Origin: Marinomonas posidonica IVIA-Po-181
Lineage (GTDB): Bacteria; Pseudomonadota; Gammaproteobacteria; Pseudomonadales; Marinomonadaceae
Direction: 5' to 3'
Assembly: GCF_000214215.1 (NCBI RefSeq)
Contig: NC_015559.1
Coordinates: forward strand, 868,001 to 932,000
DNA length: 64,000 nucleotides
Shown: piece by piece, positions 45,809-54,982 of the stretch
Layout: each line of letters opens with the position of its first letter
Position numbering within the stretch: the first letter of the stretch is position 1
Position numbers and translations under genes: made by a program
Notes under the pieces: model-generated
What the model saw: only the letters and a program-made list of their open reading frames with translations
What the model was told of the DNA's origin: nothing
Databases searched by the model: none

Positions 45809-46201
45809 TTGGATAAAAACATGAAGATCCTGATTGTTGATGATTTCTCGACAATGAGACGAATCATTAAAAACTTGTTACGGGATTTAGGGTTTACCAA
45901 TACAGTTGAAGCGGATGATGGAACGACTGCGTTGCCTATACTTCAAGCTGGTACGATTGATTTCTTAGTAACGGATTGGAATATGCCTGGAATGACGGGT
46001 ATTGAGCTTTTACGCGCTGTCCGTGCTGATGAAAAATTAAAAAGTATTCCTGTATTGATGGTAACGGCGGAAGCCAAACGTGATCAGATTATTTCGGCCG
46101 CACAGGCTGGGGTAAATGGTTATGTTGTGAAGCCCTTCACCGCAGTGGCACTGAAAGAAAAAATTGAAAAGATATTCGAACGAATCGATGCTGCCAAGTA
46201 G
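45809..46201 (+). CDS. cheY: Chemotaxis response regulator CheY
   Basis: Single receiver domain of 130 residues that binds FliM when phosphorylated. DD at 11-12, phospho-acceptor D56 ([10 protein letters not shown]), T in [10 protein letters not shown] and K in VVKPFTA are all present. A TTG start at 45809 is preferred because GGAGG lies 5 nt before it; ATG 45821 has no ribosome site at the right distance, and GTG 45776 would add unlike residues. First of cheYZAB. Confidence 0.95.
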   Translation: MDKNMKILIVDDFSTMRRIIKNLLRDLGFTNTVEADDGTTALPILQAGTIDFLVTDWNMPGMTGIELLRAVRADEKLKSIPVLMVTAEAKRDQIISAAQAGVNGYVVKPFTAVALKEKIEKIFERIDAAK

Positions 46202-46211
46202 GGATGTTTAG

Positions 46212-46997
46212 ATGTCAAATGTATTGGGATCTGGAATAGTGGATTTTGAAAAACTTGTAAAAGATGGCGCAGTGGACCTTTTAAACCATATTGAAGTCGG
46301 TGATTTCAGTAGTGCGATTAAAATAATCCAGGAATTAAGTGAAGCTCGTCACAACAGCTTTTATAACGAAGTTGGTTATCTGACGCGAAGTTTGCATGAT
46401 GCTATTCGTGATTTTCAAGTAGACTCTATGGACTTAGCGGCCGGTGAAGGTGCAGATTCTGCTACCAAAATCACTGATGCGTCTGACCGACTAACTTATG
46501 TCATCGAAACGACTAGTTCAGCGGCCAATAAAACCATGGATATGGTGGATAGCAGTGTGCCTGTGGCGAGTGAGTTACAGACACAGGCAAGAGAGCTACG
46601 CAAAGATTGGGGACGCTTGATACAACGAGACCTCACCCCGCAAGAATTTCGTGATTTGTATAAAAGAATCGATGTGTTTTTAACTTATGCAGATGAAAGT
46701 GCGACCACCTTGCATTCTAATTTAAATTCAATCCTTCTTGAGCAAGGCTACCAAGACTTAACTGGTCAGGTAATCTCAAGGGTGAATGAACTGATCCGTG
46801 ATGTAGAAGAAAAACTTGTGCATCTGGTTGCTGTCGCTGGACGTGTTGACAGTATCTCTGGCATTGAGCATCAAGAGAAAGAGTCTGAACAGGATGATAC
46901 ACGTGGTCATGGCCCGTCTATTAATAAACAAAACAACCCTGAAGTACTGAATAGTCAAGACGAAGTAGACGACTTGCTATCAAGTCTTGGTTTCTAG
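46212..46997 (+). CDS. cheZ: CheY-P phosphatase CheZ
   Basis: A 261-residue helical protein that removes phosphate from CheY. The catalytic QDLTGQ lies at 181-186. The C-terminal peptide SQDEVDDLLSSLGF (248-261) is the CheY-binding tail and closely resembles the FliM N-terminus. It lies 10 bp after cheY and 12 bp before cheA. Confidence 0.95.
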   Translation: MSNVLGSGIVDFEKLVKDGAVDLLNHIEVGDFSSAIKIIQELSEARHNSFYNEVGYLTRSLHDAIRDFQVDSMDLAAGEGADSATKITDASDRLTYVIETTSSAANKTMDMVDSSVPVASELQTQARELRKDWGRLIQRDLTPQEFRDLYKRIDVFLTYADESATTLHSNLNSILLEQGYQDLTGQVISRVNELIRDVEEKLVHLVAVAGRVDSISGIEHQEKESEQDDTRGHGPSINKQNNPEVLNSQDEVDDLLSSLGF

Positions 46998-47009
46998 AAG
47001 GAGCTGAGG

Positions 47010-49313
47010 ATGAGTTTCGAAGTCGATGAAGAAATTCTACAGGATTTTTTGGTAGAGGCTGGAGAAATCCTTGAGCAGCTTTCCGAACAATTAGTAGATC
47101 TAGAGCAAAATCCAGATGACAAGCCTCTATTGAATGCAATATTTCGAGGTTTTCACACTGTTAAAGGTGGTGCGGGGTTCTTACAGTTAACTGCTTTGGT
47201 TGACTGCTGTCACTATGCGGAGAACGTCTTTGACATTCTGAGGAATGGGCAACGTCAGATTGACTCTGAATTGATGGATACGGTATTGCAAGCACTGGAT
47301 GCTGTTAATGAAATGTTTGATGTTGTTCGTGCTGGCGGAGAGCCTGAGCCTGCAGATCCTGAATTGATTGCTACTTTGAGTACCTATGCGACACCGCCGA
47401 CGGAAGAAGAGTTGGCTGGCGAAGTAGAGGAAGAAGCTGAAGTGGTAGAGGAATCTGTGCCAGAAGAAGCTGAGGTGGAAACACCTTCATCTGACGATAA
47501 ACAAGAAAGCGATGCATCTGTTGATATTTCTGATGATGAATTTGAAAACTTATTAGATGCATTAGGCGATGATTCCGCTCCCGAACAAGCCGCTTCTGAA
47601 AGTGCTCCAGCAAGTGATGACGACATCACTGAAGACGAATTTGATGCTCTACTTGATCAACTTCATGGTGGTAGTGCGCCAGGTGTAAACGAAGAGGCAA
47701 AAGACACAGCTCCACAAGGTAATGATTCAGCACCAGAGTCTGACGAAATTACAGAAGATGAATTTGAGCAACTGCTGGACACTCTTCATGGTGAAAGCGC
47801 ACCAGGATCTCCGGATGCGGAAGGGGCAGCTGAAAAGCCTGCTGCAGATGCAAAAGATTCGAAGGCAGCACCTAAAGCGGATGGTGCTCCTGCCAACGGG
47901 GAATCTGACCTAATTACAGAAGATGAATTTGAGTCTTTATTGGACAGTTTGCAAGCAAAAGAAAGTGAGCAAAAAGCCCAACCAAAGGCTGCAGAAAGCA
48001 GTACATCTAAACCTAAGGTTGAGCCTAAAAAGGCTGAGCCAGCGAAACCAAAAGCGGCGCCTAAGCCAAAAGTAGCGGAAGCACCGCCTAAGACAAAAGC
48101 AGCGGAAGCACCGCCTAAAGATAAAACAGCCAATGCTCCAGTAACACAAGAAGCCACTGTTCGAGTAGACACCAAGCGTCTTGATGACATCATGAACATG
48201 GTGGGTGAGCTGGTGTTGGTTCGTAATCGATTGGTGCGTTTGGGACTGCAAAGTGAAGATGAGTCCATGGGCAAGGCCGTGGCGAATCTGGATGTTGTGA
48301 CGGGTGATTTGCAAAACGCTGTCATGAAGACCCGTATGCAGCCGATCAAAAAGGTTTTCGGACGTTTTCCTCGAGTGGTACGAGATCTTGCTCGTAACAT
48401 GAAAAAAGAAGTGAACTTGGTTCTTAAAGGTGAAGAGACAGACTTAGATAAGAATCTAGTAGAAGCCCTTGCTGATCCACTGGTTCACTTGGTGCGTAAC
48501 TCGGTTGACCATGGTGTTGAATCACCTGAAAAGCGTGAAGCGAATGGCAAACCTAGAATGGGGACTGTTATTCTTTCTGCAGAGCAGGAAGGTGATCATA
48601 TTCTGTTGTCCATTGAAGACGATGGCGCCGGTATGGATGCAGATGTGCTGCGTAAGAAAGCCGTTGAAAAAGGCTTAATGGATACGGATGCAGCAGAGCG
48701 TTTATCTGATGATGAAGCTTTTAATTTGATCTTTGCGCCTGGTTTTTCTACTAAAGTTGAAATTACTGATGTATCAGGTCGTGGTGTGGGAATGGATGTG
48801 GTGAAAACCAAAATTTCCCAGCTTAACGGCACACTGGATATTAAATCGGTATTAGGCCAAGGTTCTCGTTTCATTATTAAAGTGCCTTTGACTTTGGCGA
48901 TTATGCCAACCTTGATGGTAACTTTGTCTAATCAAGCGTTTGCTTTCCCATTGGTTAGCGTTAATGAAATTTTCCACTTGGATTTAAAGAAAACCAATAT
49001 AGTGGATGGTCAGCAAGTTGTGGTGATTCGTGGTAAAACTTTACCAATATTTCACCTGAAGAGCTGGCTAGTGAAAGGCTCAAAAACGGATGAAAATCCT
49101 TCTGAAGCTCACGTTGTTGTAGTTCAGGTAGGGATGAGTGAAGTTGGCTTTGTTGTGGATCAACTGGTCGGACAGGAAGAAGTTGTTATTAAACCATTAG
49201 GGAAAATGTTGCAAGGTACTGCAGGTATGGCAGGAGCAACAATTACCGGCGACGGCCGTATTGCATTGATTCTGGATGTGCCAAGTATGCTAAAAAGTTA
49301 TGCATCAAGGTAA
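47010..49313 (+). CDS. cheA: Chemotaxis histidine kinase CheA
   Basis: A 767-residue kinase: Hpt (P1) domain with phospho-accepting H49 in FRGFHTVKGG; an acidic, repeat-rich linker (about 115-375) in place of a folded P2 domain; dimerisation domain from DTKRLDDIMNMVGELV; ATPase domain with DPLVHLVRNSVDHG (N box) and VSGRGVGMDVV; CheW-like P5 at the C-terminus. The linker holds four related peptides at 172-185, 206-218, 247-259 and 302-314, then a K/P/A-rich stretch. The repeats probably recruit CheY or CheB. Confidence 0.97.
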   Translation: MSFEVDEEILQDFLVEAGEILEQLSEQLVDLEQNPDDKPLLNAIFRGFHTVKGGAGFLQLTALVDCCHYAENVFDILRNGQRQIDSELMDTVLQALDAVNEMFDVVRAGGEPEPADPELIATLSTYATPPTEEELAGEVEEEAEVVEESVPEEAEVETPSSDDKQESDASVDISDDEFENLLDALGDDSAPEQAASESAPASDDDITEDEFDALLDQLHGGSAPGVNEEAKDTAPQGNDSAPESDEITEDEFEQLLDTLHGESAPGSPDAEGAAEKPAADAKDSKAAPKADGAPANGESDLITEDEFESLLDSLQAKESEQKAQPKAAESSTSKPKVEPKKAEPAKPKAAPKPKVAEAPPKTKAAEAPPKDKTANAPVTQEATVRVDTKRLDDIMNMVGELVLVRNRLVRLGLQSEDESMGKAVANLDVVTGDLQNAVMKTRMQPIKKVFGRFPRVVRDLARNMKKEVNLVLKGEETDLDKNLVEALADPLVHLVRNSVDHGVESPEKREANGKPRMGTVILSAEQEGDHILLSIEDDGAGMDADVLRKKAVEKGLMDTDAAERLSDDEAFNLIFAPGFSTKVEITDVSGRGVGMDVVKTKISQLNGTLDIKSVLGQGSRFIIKVPLTLAIMPTLMVTLSNQAFAFPLVSVNEIFHLDLKKTNIVDGQQVVVIRGKTLPIFHLKSWLVKGSKTDENPSEAHVVVVQVGMSEVGFVVDQLVGQEEVVIKPLGKMLQGTAGMAGATITGDGRIALILDVPSMLKSYASR
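47523..47951 (+). repeat. Four EDEF-x-x-LLD repeats in the cheA linker
   Basis: The peptide pattern I-[ST]-[ED]-D-E-F-x-x-L-L-D-x-L occurs at CheA residues 173-185, 206-218, 247-259 and 302-314, with acidic, alanine-rich spacers of 20-42 residues; three copies are followed within a few residues by SAP. They resemble the CheY-binding peptides of FliM and CheZ in this window. A further 18-bp repeat (48074-48091, 48101-48118) encodes AEAPPK twice downstream. Confidence 0.85.
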
Positions 49314-49343
49314 CAACTAAGTTTTTCATTTTGGAGATGTAAT

Positions 49344-50408
49344 ATGCCGGTGAAAGTACTGGTTGTTGATGACTCAGGCTTTTTTAGACGTCGATTGGTA
49401 GAGATATTCGAAGCAGACCCTAGGCTATCGGTGGTTGGGACAGCGAATAATGGTAAGGAAGCGATTGATAAAGTTCAGTCACTTTCTCCTGACGTTGTTA
49501 CCATGGATTATGAAATGCCGGTGATGGATGGCATTGCTGCTGTGTCAAACATTATGGACATTAAGCCGACACCTGTGCTGATGTTTTCATCTCTGACACA
49601 CGAAGGTGCGAAAGTCACCCTCGATGCTCTAGAAGCCGGTGCTGTGGATTTTATGCCGAAGAATTTCGAGGACATATCTCGTGACTCTGCGGTGGTAAAA
49701 AAAGCCTTGGTTGATAGGGTGCTTGCCGTTGCACGTACTCGCCTTTCAGGCGCTGCTGTGAATCTTGAGCCTTTGGCGCCTCGACAAGACCATAAACCGA
49801 TTGTAACGGAACGAGGCGTTATTATTCCTCGTGCCCGTAAACGAGTGAGCCTTGTAGCGATTGGTACGTCAACAGGTGGTCCGATGGCACTTCAAGCGGT
49901 ATTGAGTAAAATACCGGCTGATTTTTCAGCACCTTTGGTGTTAGTGCAGCACATGCCAGCGGCCTTTACGGGAGCGTTTGCAGAGCGTTTGAATAATATT
50001 TGCCAGATCAAAGTCAAAGAAGCACAAGACGGTGACCGATTAGAGCCTGGTTTGGCTTTGCTTGCACCGGGTGGTAAGCAAATGATGATTGATCCTCGAA
50101 ATGGTGGTTGTGTTCGTATTTTAGATGGCGATGAGCGTTTAAACTACAAGCCATCAGTGGATGTAACATTTGGTTCAGCGTCTAAATGCTACCCAGGTAA
50201 AGTGTTATCCGTAGTTATGACTGGCATGGGTGTCGACGGCCGAGAAGGGGCTCGTATGTTGAAAAGTTCGGGTTCTAAAGTGTGGATCCAGAGCGAAGAT
50301 ACATGTGTCATTTACGGTATGCCAATGGCGGTTGAAAAAGCCAATTTGGCTGACGAGACAATTGATTTAAATCATATTGGTGAACGAATCGTACGCGAGG
50401 TTGGTTAG
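49344..50408 (+). CDS. cheB: Chemoreceptor methylesterase CheB
   Basis: A 354-residue methylesterase/deamidase that adjusts receptor sensitivity. The receiver domain has D55 (TMDYEMPVMDG); the esterase domain has the triad S176 (GTSTGGP), H203 (QHMP) and D298 (GMGVDGREG). CheR is not encoded in this window. It is 30 bp after cheA, and its stop overlaps motC by one base. Confidence 0.96.
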   Translation: MPVKVLVVDDSGFFRRRLVEIFEADPRLSVVGTANNGKEAIDKVQSLSPDVVTMDYEMPVMDGIAAVSNIMDIKPTPVLMFSSLTHEGAKVTLDALEAGAVDFMPKNFEDISRDSAVVKKALVDRVLAVARTRLSGAAVNLEPLAPRQDHKPIVTERGVIIPRARKRVSLVAIGTSTGGPMALQAVLSKIPADFSAPLVLVQHMPAAFTGAFAERLNNICQIKVKEAQDGDRLEPGLALLAPGGKQMMIDPRNGGCVRILDGDERLNYKPSVDVTFGSASKCYPGKVLSVVMTGMGVDGREGARMLKSSGSKVWIQSEDTCVIYGMPMAVEKANLADETIDLNHIGERIVREVG

Positions 50409-51145
50409 TGGATTTTGTCACGTTAGCAGGCCTATTAATCGCGTTCAGTTCGGTCTTTCTTGCTAATTGGTTAGGCGGCGGAGAAGTTTTTCTGCTGCTT
50501 AATTTACCATCCGCTATCATTGTGATTGTTGGTAGTATCGGGGCAACATTAATCCAAAGCAGTATTCAGGATGCAATACGTGCTTTGGCATTAATGAAAT
50601 GGAGTTTGTTTCCACCTATTTATGATTTTAATTCCGCACGTTCTTCCATTAATAATTTAGCCCATAAAGCTCGTCGTTTATCGCTCCTTGCCTTGGAGTC
50701 AGATGTGAACGCGATCAATAACCCCTTTTCGACTCGTGCTTTGCAAATGGCGATTGATGGTACAGATCCTAATATTTTGTCTGATCGTCTTCATGATGAT
50801 GCCGTGCGCATTCATGAAAGGCGGATGAAAAGCGTTAACTTCCTAGAATCTATTGGAGGTTATGCGCCAACTTTAGGCATTATGGGGTCCGTACTAGGCT
50901 TAATTCAAGCAATGGCTAATCTTGATAGCCCTGAGGCATTGGGTCATGGTATTGCTGTGGCGTTTGTTTCAACGCTTTACGGTCAAGGTTTTGCGAATTT
51001 AGTGATCTTTCCTATTGCGAAAAAACTCTCTACTTATGTCGATAAAGAGTTGCTTTACCATCAGCTATTAATTGATGGTATTTGTGGTATTGCCATTGGT
51101 AAACACCCTTATCGACTTGAACTTGAGCTGGCGACTTATGAATGA
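50408..51145 (+). CDS. motC: Flagellar motor stator protein MotC (MotA family)
   Basis: A 245-residue MotA-type proton-channel subunit with four membrane helices (two near the N-terminus, two at about 147-200). The large cytoplasmic loop holds the FliG-facing charges, and GGYAPTLGIMGSVLGLIQAM is the conserved TM3 block. Next to motD and within the chemotaxis cluster, the position of the second stator set MotCD in Pseudomonas. It starts with GTG and overlaps motD by 8 bp. Confidence 0.92.
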   Translation: MDFVTLAGLLIAFSSVFLANWLGGGEVFLLLNLPSAIIVIVGSIGATLIQSSIQDAIRALALMKWSLFPPIYDFNSARSSINNLAHKARRLSLLALESDVNAINNPFSTRALQMAIDGTDPNILSDRLHDDAVRIHERRMKSVNFLESIGGYAPTLGIMGSVLGLIQAMANLDSPEALGHGIAVAFVSTLYGQGFANLVIFPIAKKLSTYVDKELLYHQLLIDGICGIAIGKHPYRLELELATYE

Positions 51146-51953
51146 TGCCGAGTCTCGTGCCTCAAAACGTCGTAAGCTGGTTAAGTCAGTTTCTTCGAGT
51201 GCGCCGGGAAAAGATCGTTGGATCTTATCCTACGCCGATTTTATAACCTTATTGTTCGCTTTCTTTGTGGCACTTTACTCTCTTTCGTTAAAAAACGCGG
51301 ATGACGAAGAGCGTCTTAAAGAAAGTTTGCAAGGTGTGTTTAATGCGGTGCAAAAGTCGGTTAAACCAATCAATATCGGCGATCCTATTGTGGGTGAGCC
51401 GGAAGATTCTGAATTGATTGAAAGCATTCCAATCCCTGAGAGCACCCCCATTGTTGAGGAAGATCAATCGTCAGCAGTTTATGCTTTATTAAGTCAATTA
51501 GTGGAGCAGCAATTTTCAGGTCTGCATAAAACAGGGCAAATTGAAGTCTCTGAGTCAGCCGATTGGGTAAGTCTGGAAATGAAATCGGCTTTGTTATTTG
51601 GGCAAGGTGAATACGAGCTTACGAATGAGGCGGTTGCCTTATTGATCATGGTTACGAACCTTCTTAAGGCCTATCCATCTGCTGTCATAGTGGAAGGACA
51701 CACAGATAATTTACCGATTAATTCCCAGCGACTTGGTAATAACTGGAATTTATCCAGTTTAAGAGCTTCTTCTGTCGTGGATGAACTGGTTTATCGTGGG
51801 CTCAATTCAGAACTGATTGCCCCAATGGGGTTTGCCAGTGAGCACCCTAAAGTGAGAAATACCAATGACTTTGCTCGTCAGCAAAATCGTCGGGTTATTA
51901 TACGAATTAGTAAGCGAAGAGCTGATAATCTCTATGATTACTTGTTTAAGTAG
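51138..51953 (+). CDS. motD: Flagellar motor stator protein MotD (MotB family)
   Basis: A 271-residue stator subunit with one TM (about 34-52). The channel aspartate lies in WILSYADFITLLFAFFVALY, and the C-terminal OmpA-like peptidoglycan-binding domain has VIVEGHTDNLPI and NxxLSxxRA (NWNLSSLRASSV). ATG 51138 is chosen over a longer frame from 51072, which would run far inside motC. With MotC it forms an additional stator. Confidence 0.93.
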   Translation: MNDAESRASKRRKLVKSVSSSAPGKDRWILSYADFITLLFAFFVALYSLSLKNADDEERLKESLQGVFNAVQKSVKPINIGDPIVGEPEDSELIESIPIPESTPIVEEDQSSAVYALLSQLVEQQFSGLHKTGQIEVSESADWVSLEMKSALLFGQGEYELTNEAVALLIMVTNLLKAYPSAVIVEGHTDNLPINSQRLGNNWNLSSLRASSVVDELVYRGLNSELIAPMGFASEHPKVRNTNDFARQQNRRVIIRISKRRADNLYDYLFK

Positions 51954-52024
51954 TCAATTACTGTATATGATTGATTACAAAGAATTCGTAAGCATAGAAA
52001 TAGTTTGGATAGCGGAGAGTCAGA

Positions 52025-52798
52025 GTGCACATTTGGGCAGTGGCGAATCAAAAAGGTGGTGTAGGAAAGACAACAACGGTGGTGTCTTTGGCGGGGTTAT
52101 TAGCGGATGCGGGACACCGTGTATTGATGATTGATTTGGATCCCCATGGATCTTTAACCAGCTATTTTCGTTTTGACCCAGACTCTATTGAAAACAGTGC
52201 TTACAATCTCTTTCAAGTCTCTGGAAAAATTCCTGAAGATTTACCGCCATCGTTAATATTAGAAACAGGCCATCCAAATCTTTCTTTGCTGCCGTCTTCA
52301 ACTGCCTTAGCAACGTTAGAACGTCATGCGCAGGCGCAAGGTGGGATGGGACTCGTCATGTCAAAAACGTTGGCGATTTTGTGGGATGATTATGATTATG
52401 TGTTAATTGATAGTCCGCCAGTATTGGGTGTGCTGATGATTAACGCTTTAGCAGCATGTCAGCAATTAGTGATTCCGGTTCAGACGGAGTTTTTGGCGAT
52501 TAAAGGATTGGAGCGAATGGTTCGAACCTTGACTATGATTAATCGAGCAAGAAAGCGCCCCGTGCCGTATGTTATAGTGCCGACCTTGTTTGATCGTCGT
52601 ACTCAGGCATCGAATAAGAGCCTGCGAAATTTAAAAGATCTTTATGAAGAGCTGGTGTGGCACTCAGTTATACCTGTTGATACAAAATTGCGGGATGCCA
52701 GTACCGCTGGTATAGCACCATCGGCGTTGGATCCAAACGCCAGAGGAATAAAAGCATACGCCAGTCTGATGGATTCTTTGTTGAATCCAGCGGGATAG
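52025..52798 (+). CDS. parC: ParA-like polar localisation ATPase of the chemotaxis cluster (ParC type)
   Basis: A 257-residue MinD/ParA ATPase with deviant Walker A KGGVGKTTT (10-18), MIDLDPHGSLTSYF and LIDSPPVLGV. Proteins of this kind next to motCD and cheW (ParC in Vibrio, PA1462 type in Pseudomonas) place chemotaxis arrays at the pole; the name here does not mean topoisomerase IV subunit ParC. It starts with GTG, with GGAG 7 nt upstream. It is not the missing FlhG, which would lie after flhF and has a different N-terminus. Confidence 0.88.
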   Translation: MHIWAVANQKGGVGKTTTVVSLAGLLADAGHRVLMIDLDPHGSLTSYFRFDPDSIENSAYNLFQVSGKIPEDLPPSLILETGHPNLSLLPSSTALATLERHAQAQGGMGLVMSKTLAILWDDYDYVLIDSPPVLGVLMINALAACQQLVIPVQTEFLAIKGLERMVRTLTMINRARKRPVPYVIVPTLFDRRTQASNKSLRNLKDLYEELVWHSVIPVDTKLRDASTAGIAPSALDPNARGIKAYASLMDSLLNPAG

Positions 52799-52807
52799 TA
52801 AGAATTT

Positions 52808-53788
<981 letters not shown>

Positions 53789-53824
53789 AGCTAATGATCA
53801 CTGTGTGATCTTGGGAGATGAATA

Positions 53825-54316
53825 ATGTCTACGAGTATCGCGCTAAAGAGCGCCAATCAATCAGAAGATCCAATGTTGCAATGGGTGACCTTTCGTTTAG
53901 AAAACGAAATTTATGGCGTCAATGTGATGCAAGTAAAAGAGGTGCTGAGGTATTCTGAAATCGCACCCGTACCGGGCGCACCAGCGTTTGTATTAGGTAT
54001 TATTCATTTGCGCGGCACGGTCGTGACAGTGGTTGATAGTTGTCAGCGTTTTGGTTTGCCATCTGGCGAAATCACCGATGCCACTCGGATCATGATTTTG
54101 GAAGTGGATGGGCATGTTATTGGCATTTTGGTCGATGCAGTTTCTGAGGTGGTGTATCTTCGCCAATCAGAAATTGAAGTAACACCCAGTGTGGGAAATG
54201 ATGAATCTTCCAAGTTTATTCAAGGGGTTTGCCATAAAAATGACACCTTGTTGATATTGGTTGACCTAGATAAGCTGTTATCAGAAGATGAGTGGTCTGA
54301 AGTCTCTTCAATGTAA
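53825..54316 (+). CDS. cheW: Chemotaxis coupling protein CheW
   Basis: A 163-residue adaptor between receptors and CheA. The CheW fold is complete: WVTFRLENEIYGVNVMQVKEVL, the receptor-binding arginine in IIHLRGTVVTVVD, and VIGILVDAVSEVVYLRQSEIEVTP. A good GGGAG ribosome site lies before the ATG. Last chemotaxis gene of the cluster, 36 bp after parP. Confidence 0.96.
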   Translation: MSTSIALKSANQSEDPMLQWVTFRLENEIYGVNVMQVKEVLRYSEIAPVPGAPAFVLGIIHLRGTVVTVVDSCQRFGLPSGEITDATRIMILEVDGHVIGILVDAVSEVVYLRQSEIEVTPSVGNDESSKFIQGVCHKNDTLLILVDLDKLLSEDEWSEVSSM

Positions 54317-54335
54317 ATTAGGGTAGTTGTTTTTG

Positions 54336-54740
54336 ATGGAATCTCAATGGTTGTTTAACCTTCTTCTTGTTCTGCAGTTTGTTATGCTGCTGGTTTTGGT
54401 GACTTGGGCATTTCGTATGTCTAAACGAATTAAGCAGCTGAAAGTGCAACAAATGGAAGCAGGTGTCGACCATAAGAAGCAGGTGCAGGTGTTAGCATCC
54501 GGTTCGATTGGTATGGGAAGACGGTTAGTTGCCATTGAGAAGAAATTGAATTTGGCGGTTGAGAAGCAATCTGAAATCTTATCAAAAGAGGGCAGTGTTT
54601 CTTACAACCGTGCGATGGAACTATTAGAAATGGGGGCCACTATCGATGATTTGGTGTCTAAGTGCGGTTTAATACGTGCTGAAGCCGAGTTGATTAGCTT
54701 GCTGAAAAAAGAGTCTCGTAAAAACTCTGATTACCATTGA
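54336..54740 (+). CDS. DUF2802 protein
   Basis: A 134-residue protein with an N-terminal TM (about 7-25), a helical stretch and a C-terminal DUF2802-type domain (about 60-125, MGRRLVAIEKKLNLAVEKQ; AMELLEMGATIDDLVSKCG). A gene of this type follows cheW in Pseudomonas; its function is unknown. ATG 54336 is used; the upstream TTG adds three residues. Its 3' end overlaps the convergent gene by 10 bp. Confidence 0.8.
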   Translation: MESQWLFNLLLVLQFVMLLVLVTWAFRMSKRIKQLKVQQMEAGVDHKKQVQVLASGSIGMGRRLVAIEKKLNLAVEKQSEILSKEGSVSYNRAMELLEMGATIDDLVSKCGLIRAEAELISLLKKESRKNSDYH

Positions 54741-54982
54741 TGATCTTTAATTTGGTGAGCAAAGGCTATAATCTCTGCCACCGCTAAATATAACGCCTCT
54801 GGAATTTCTTCTCCTAGCTCTAGCGTACTGAGCATTTCAACCAGCTCAGGGCTTTGGTGCAACATGACACCATTTTCTTCTGCTACTTCCATGATCTTTT
54901 CGGCCAATAAACCACTGCCTTTTGCTGCGACAGTCGGTGCGTTATTGTAATCATATTTCAGAGCCACGGCTTTTTGCATCAT
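54731..54982 (-). CDS. FlhB C-terminal-domain homologue (FhlB/YlqH type)
   Basis: An 83-residue protein equal to the part of FlhB after the NPTH site: AVALKYDYNNAPTVAAKGSG, AEKIMEVAEENGV and LGEEIPEALYLAVAEIIAF align with the FlhB tail. Such free-standing FlhB C-domains can replace or modulate the cleaved FlhB piece in substrate switching. It is translationally coupled (ATGA) to the FliK-like gene upstream, which supports a shared role. ATG 54979 is an alternative start. Confidence 0.85.
   Translation of the reverse strand: MMQKAVALKYDYNNAPTVAAKGSGLLAEKIMEVAEENGVMLHQSPELVEMLSTLELGEEIPEALYLAVAEIIAFAHQIKDHQW

Noticed and set aside
45790-45812. GG-N10-GC pattern resembling a sigma-54 promoter before cheY
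   Set aside because: It overlaps the cheY ribosome site, lacks the preceding T, and would start transcription at the cheY start codon, so it is chance similarity in a purine-rich ribosome site.
47786-48400. 204-codon open frame on the minus strand opposite the cheA linker
   Set aside because: It lies fully inside cheA, has a composition of S/A/F runs caused by the repeated E, A, P and K codons on the other strand, and shows no ribosome site or known domain.
52025-52798. ParA-like gene considered as a relocated flhG
   Set aside because: Its N-terminus (HIWAVANQKGGVGKTTT), its place directly before a CheW-like ParP and the motCD neighbourhood match ParC, not FlhG.
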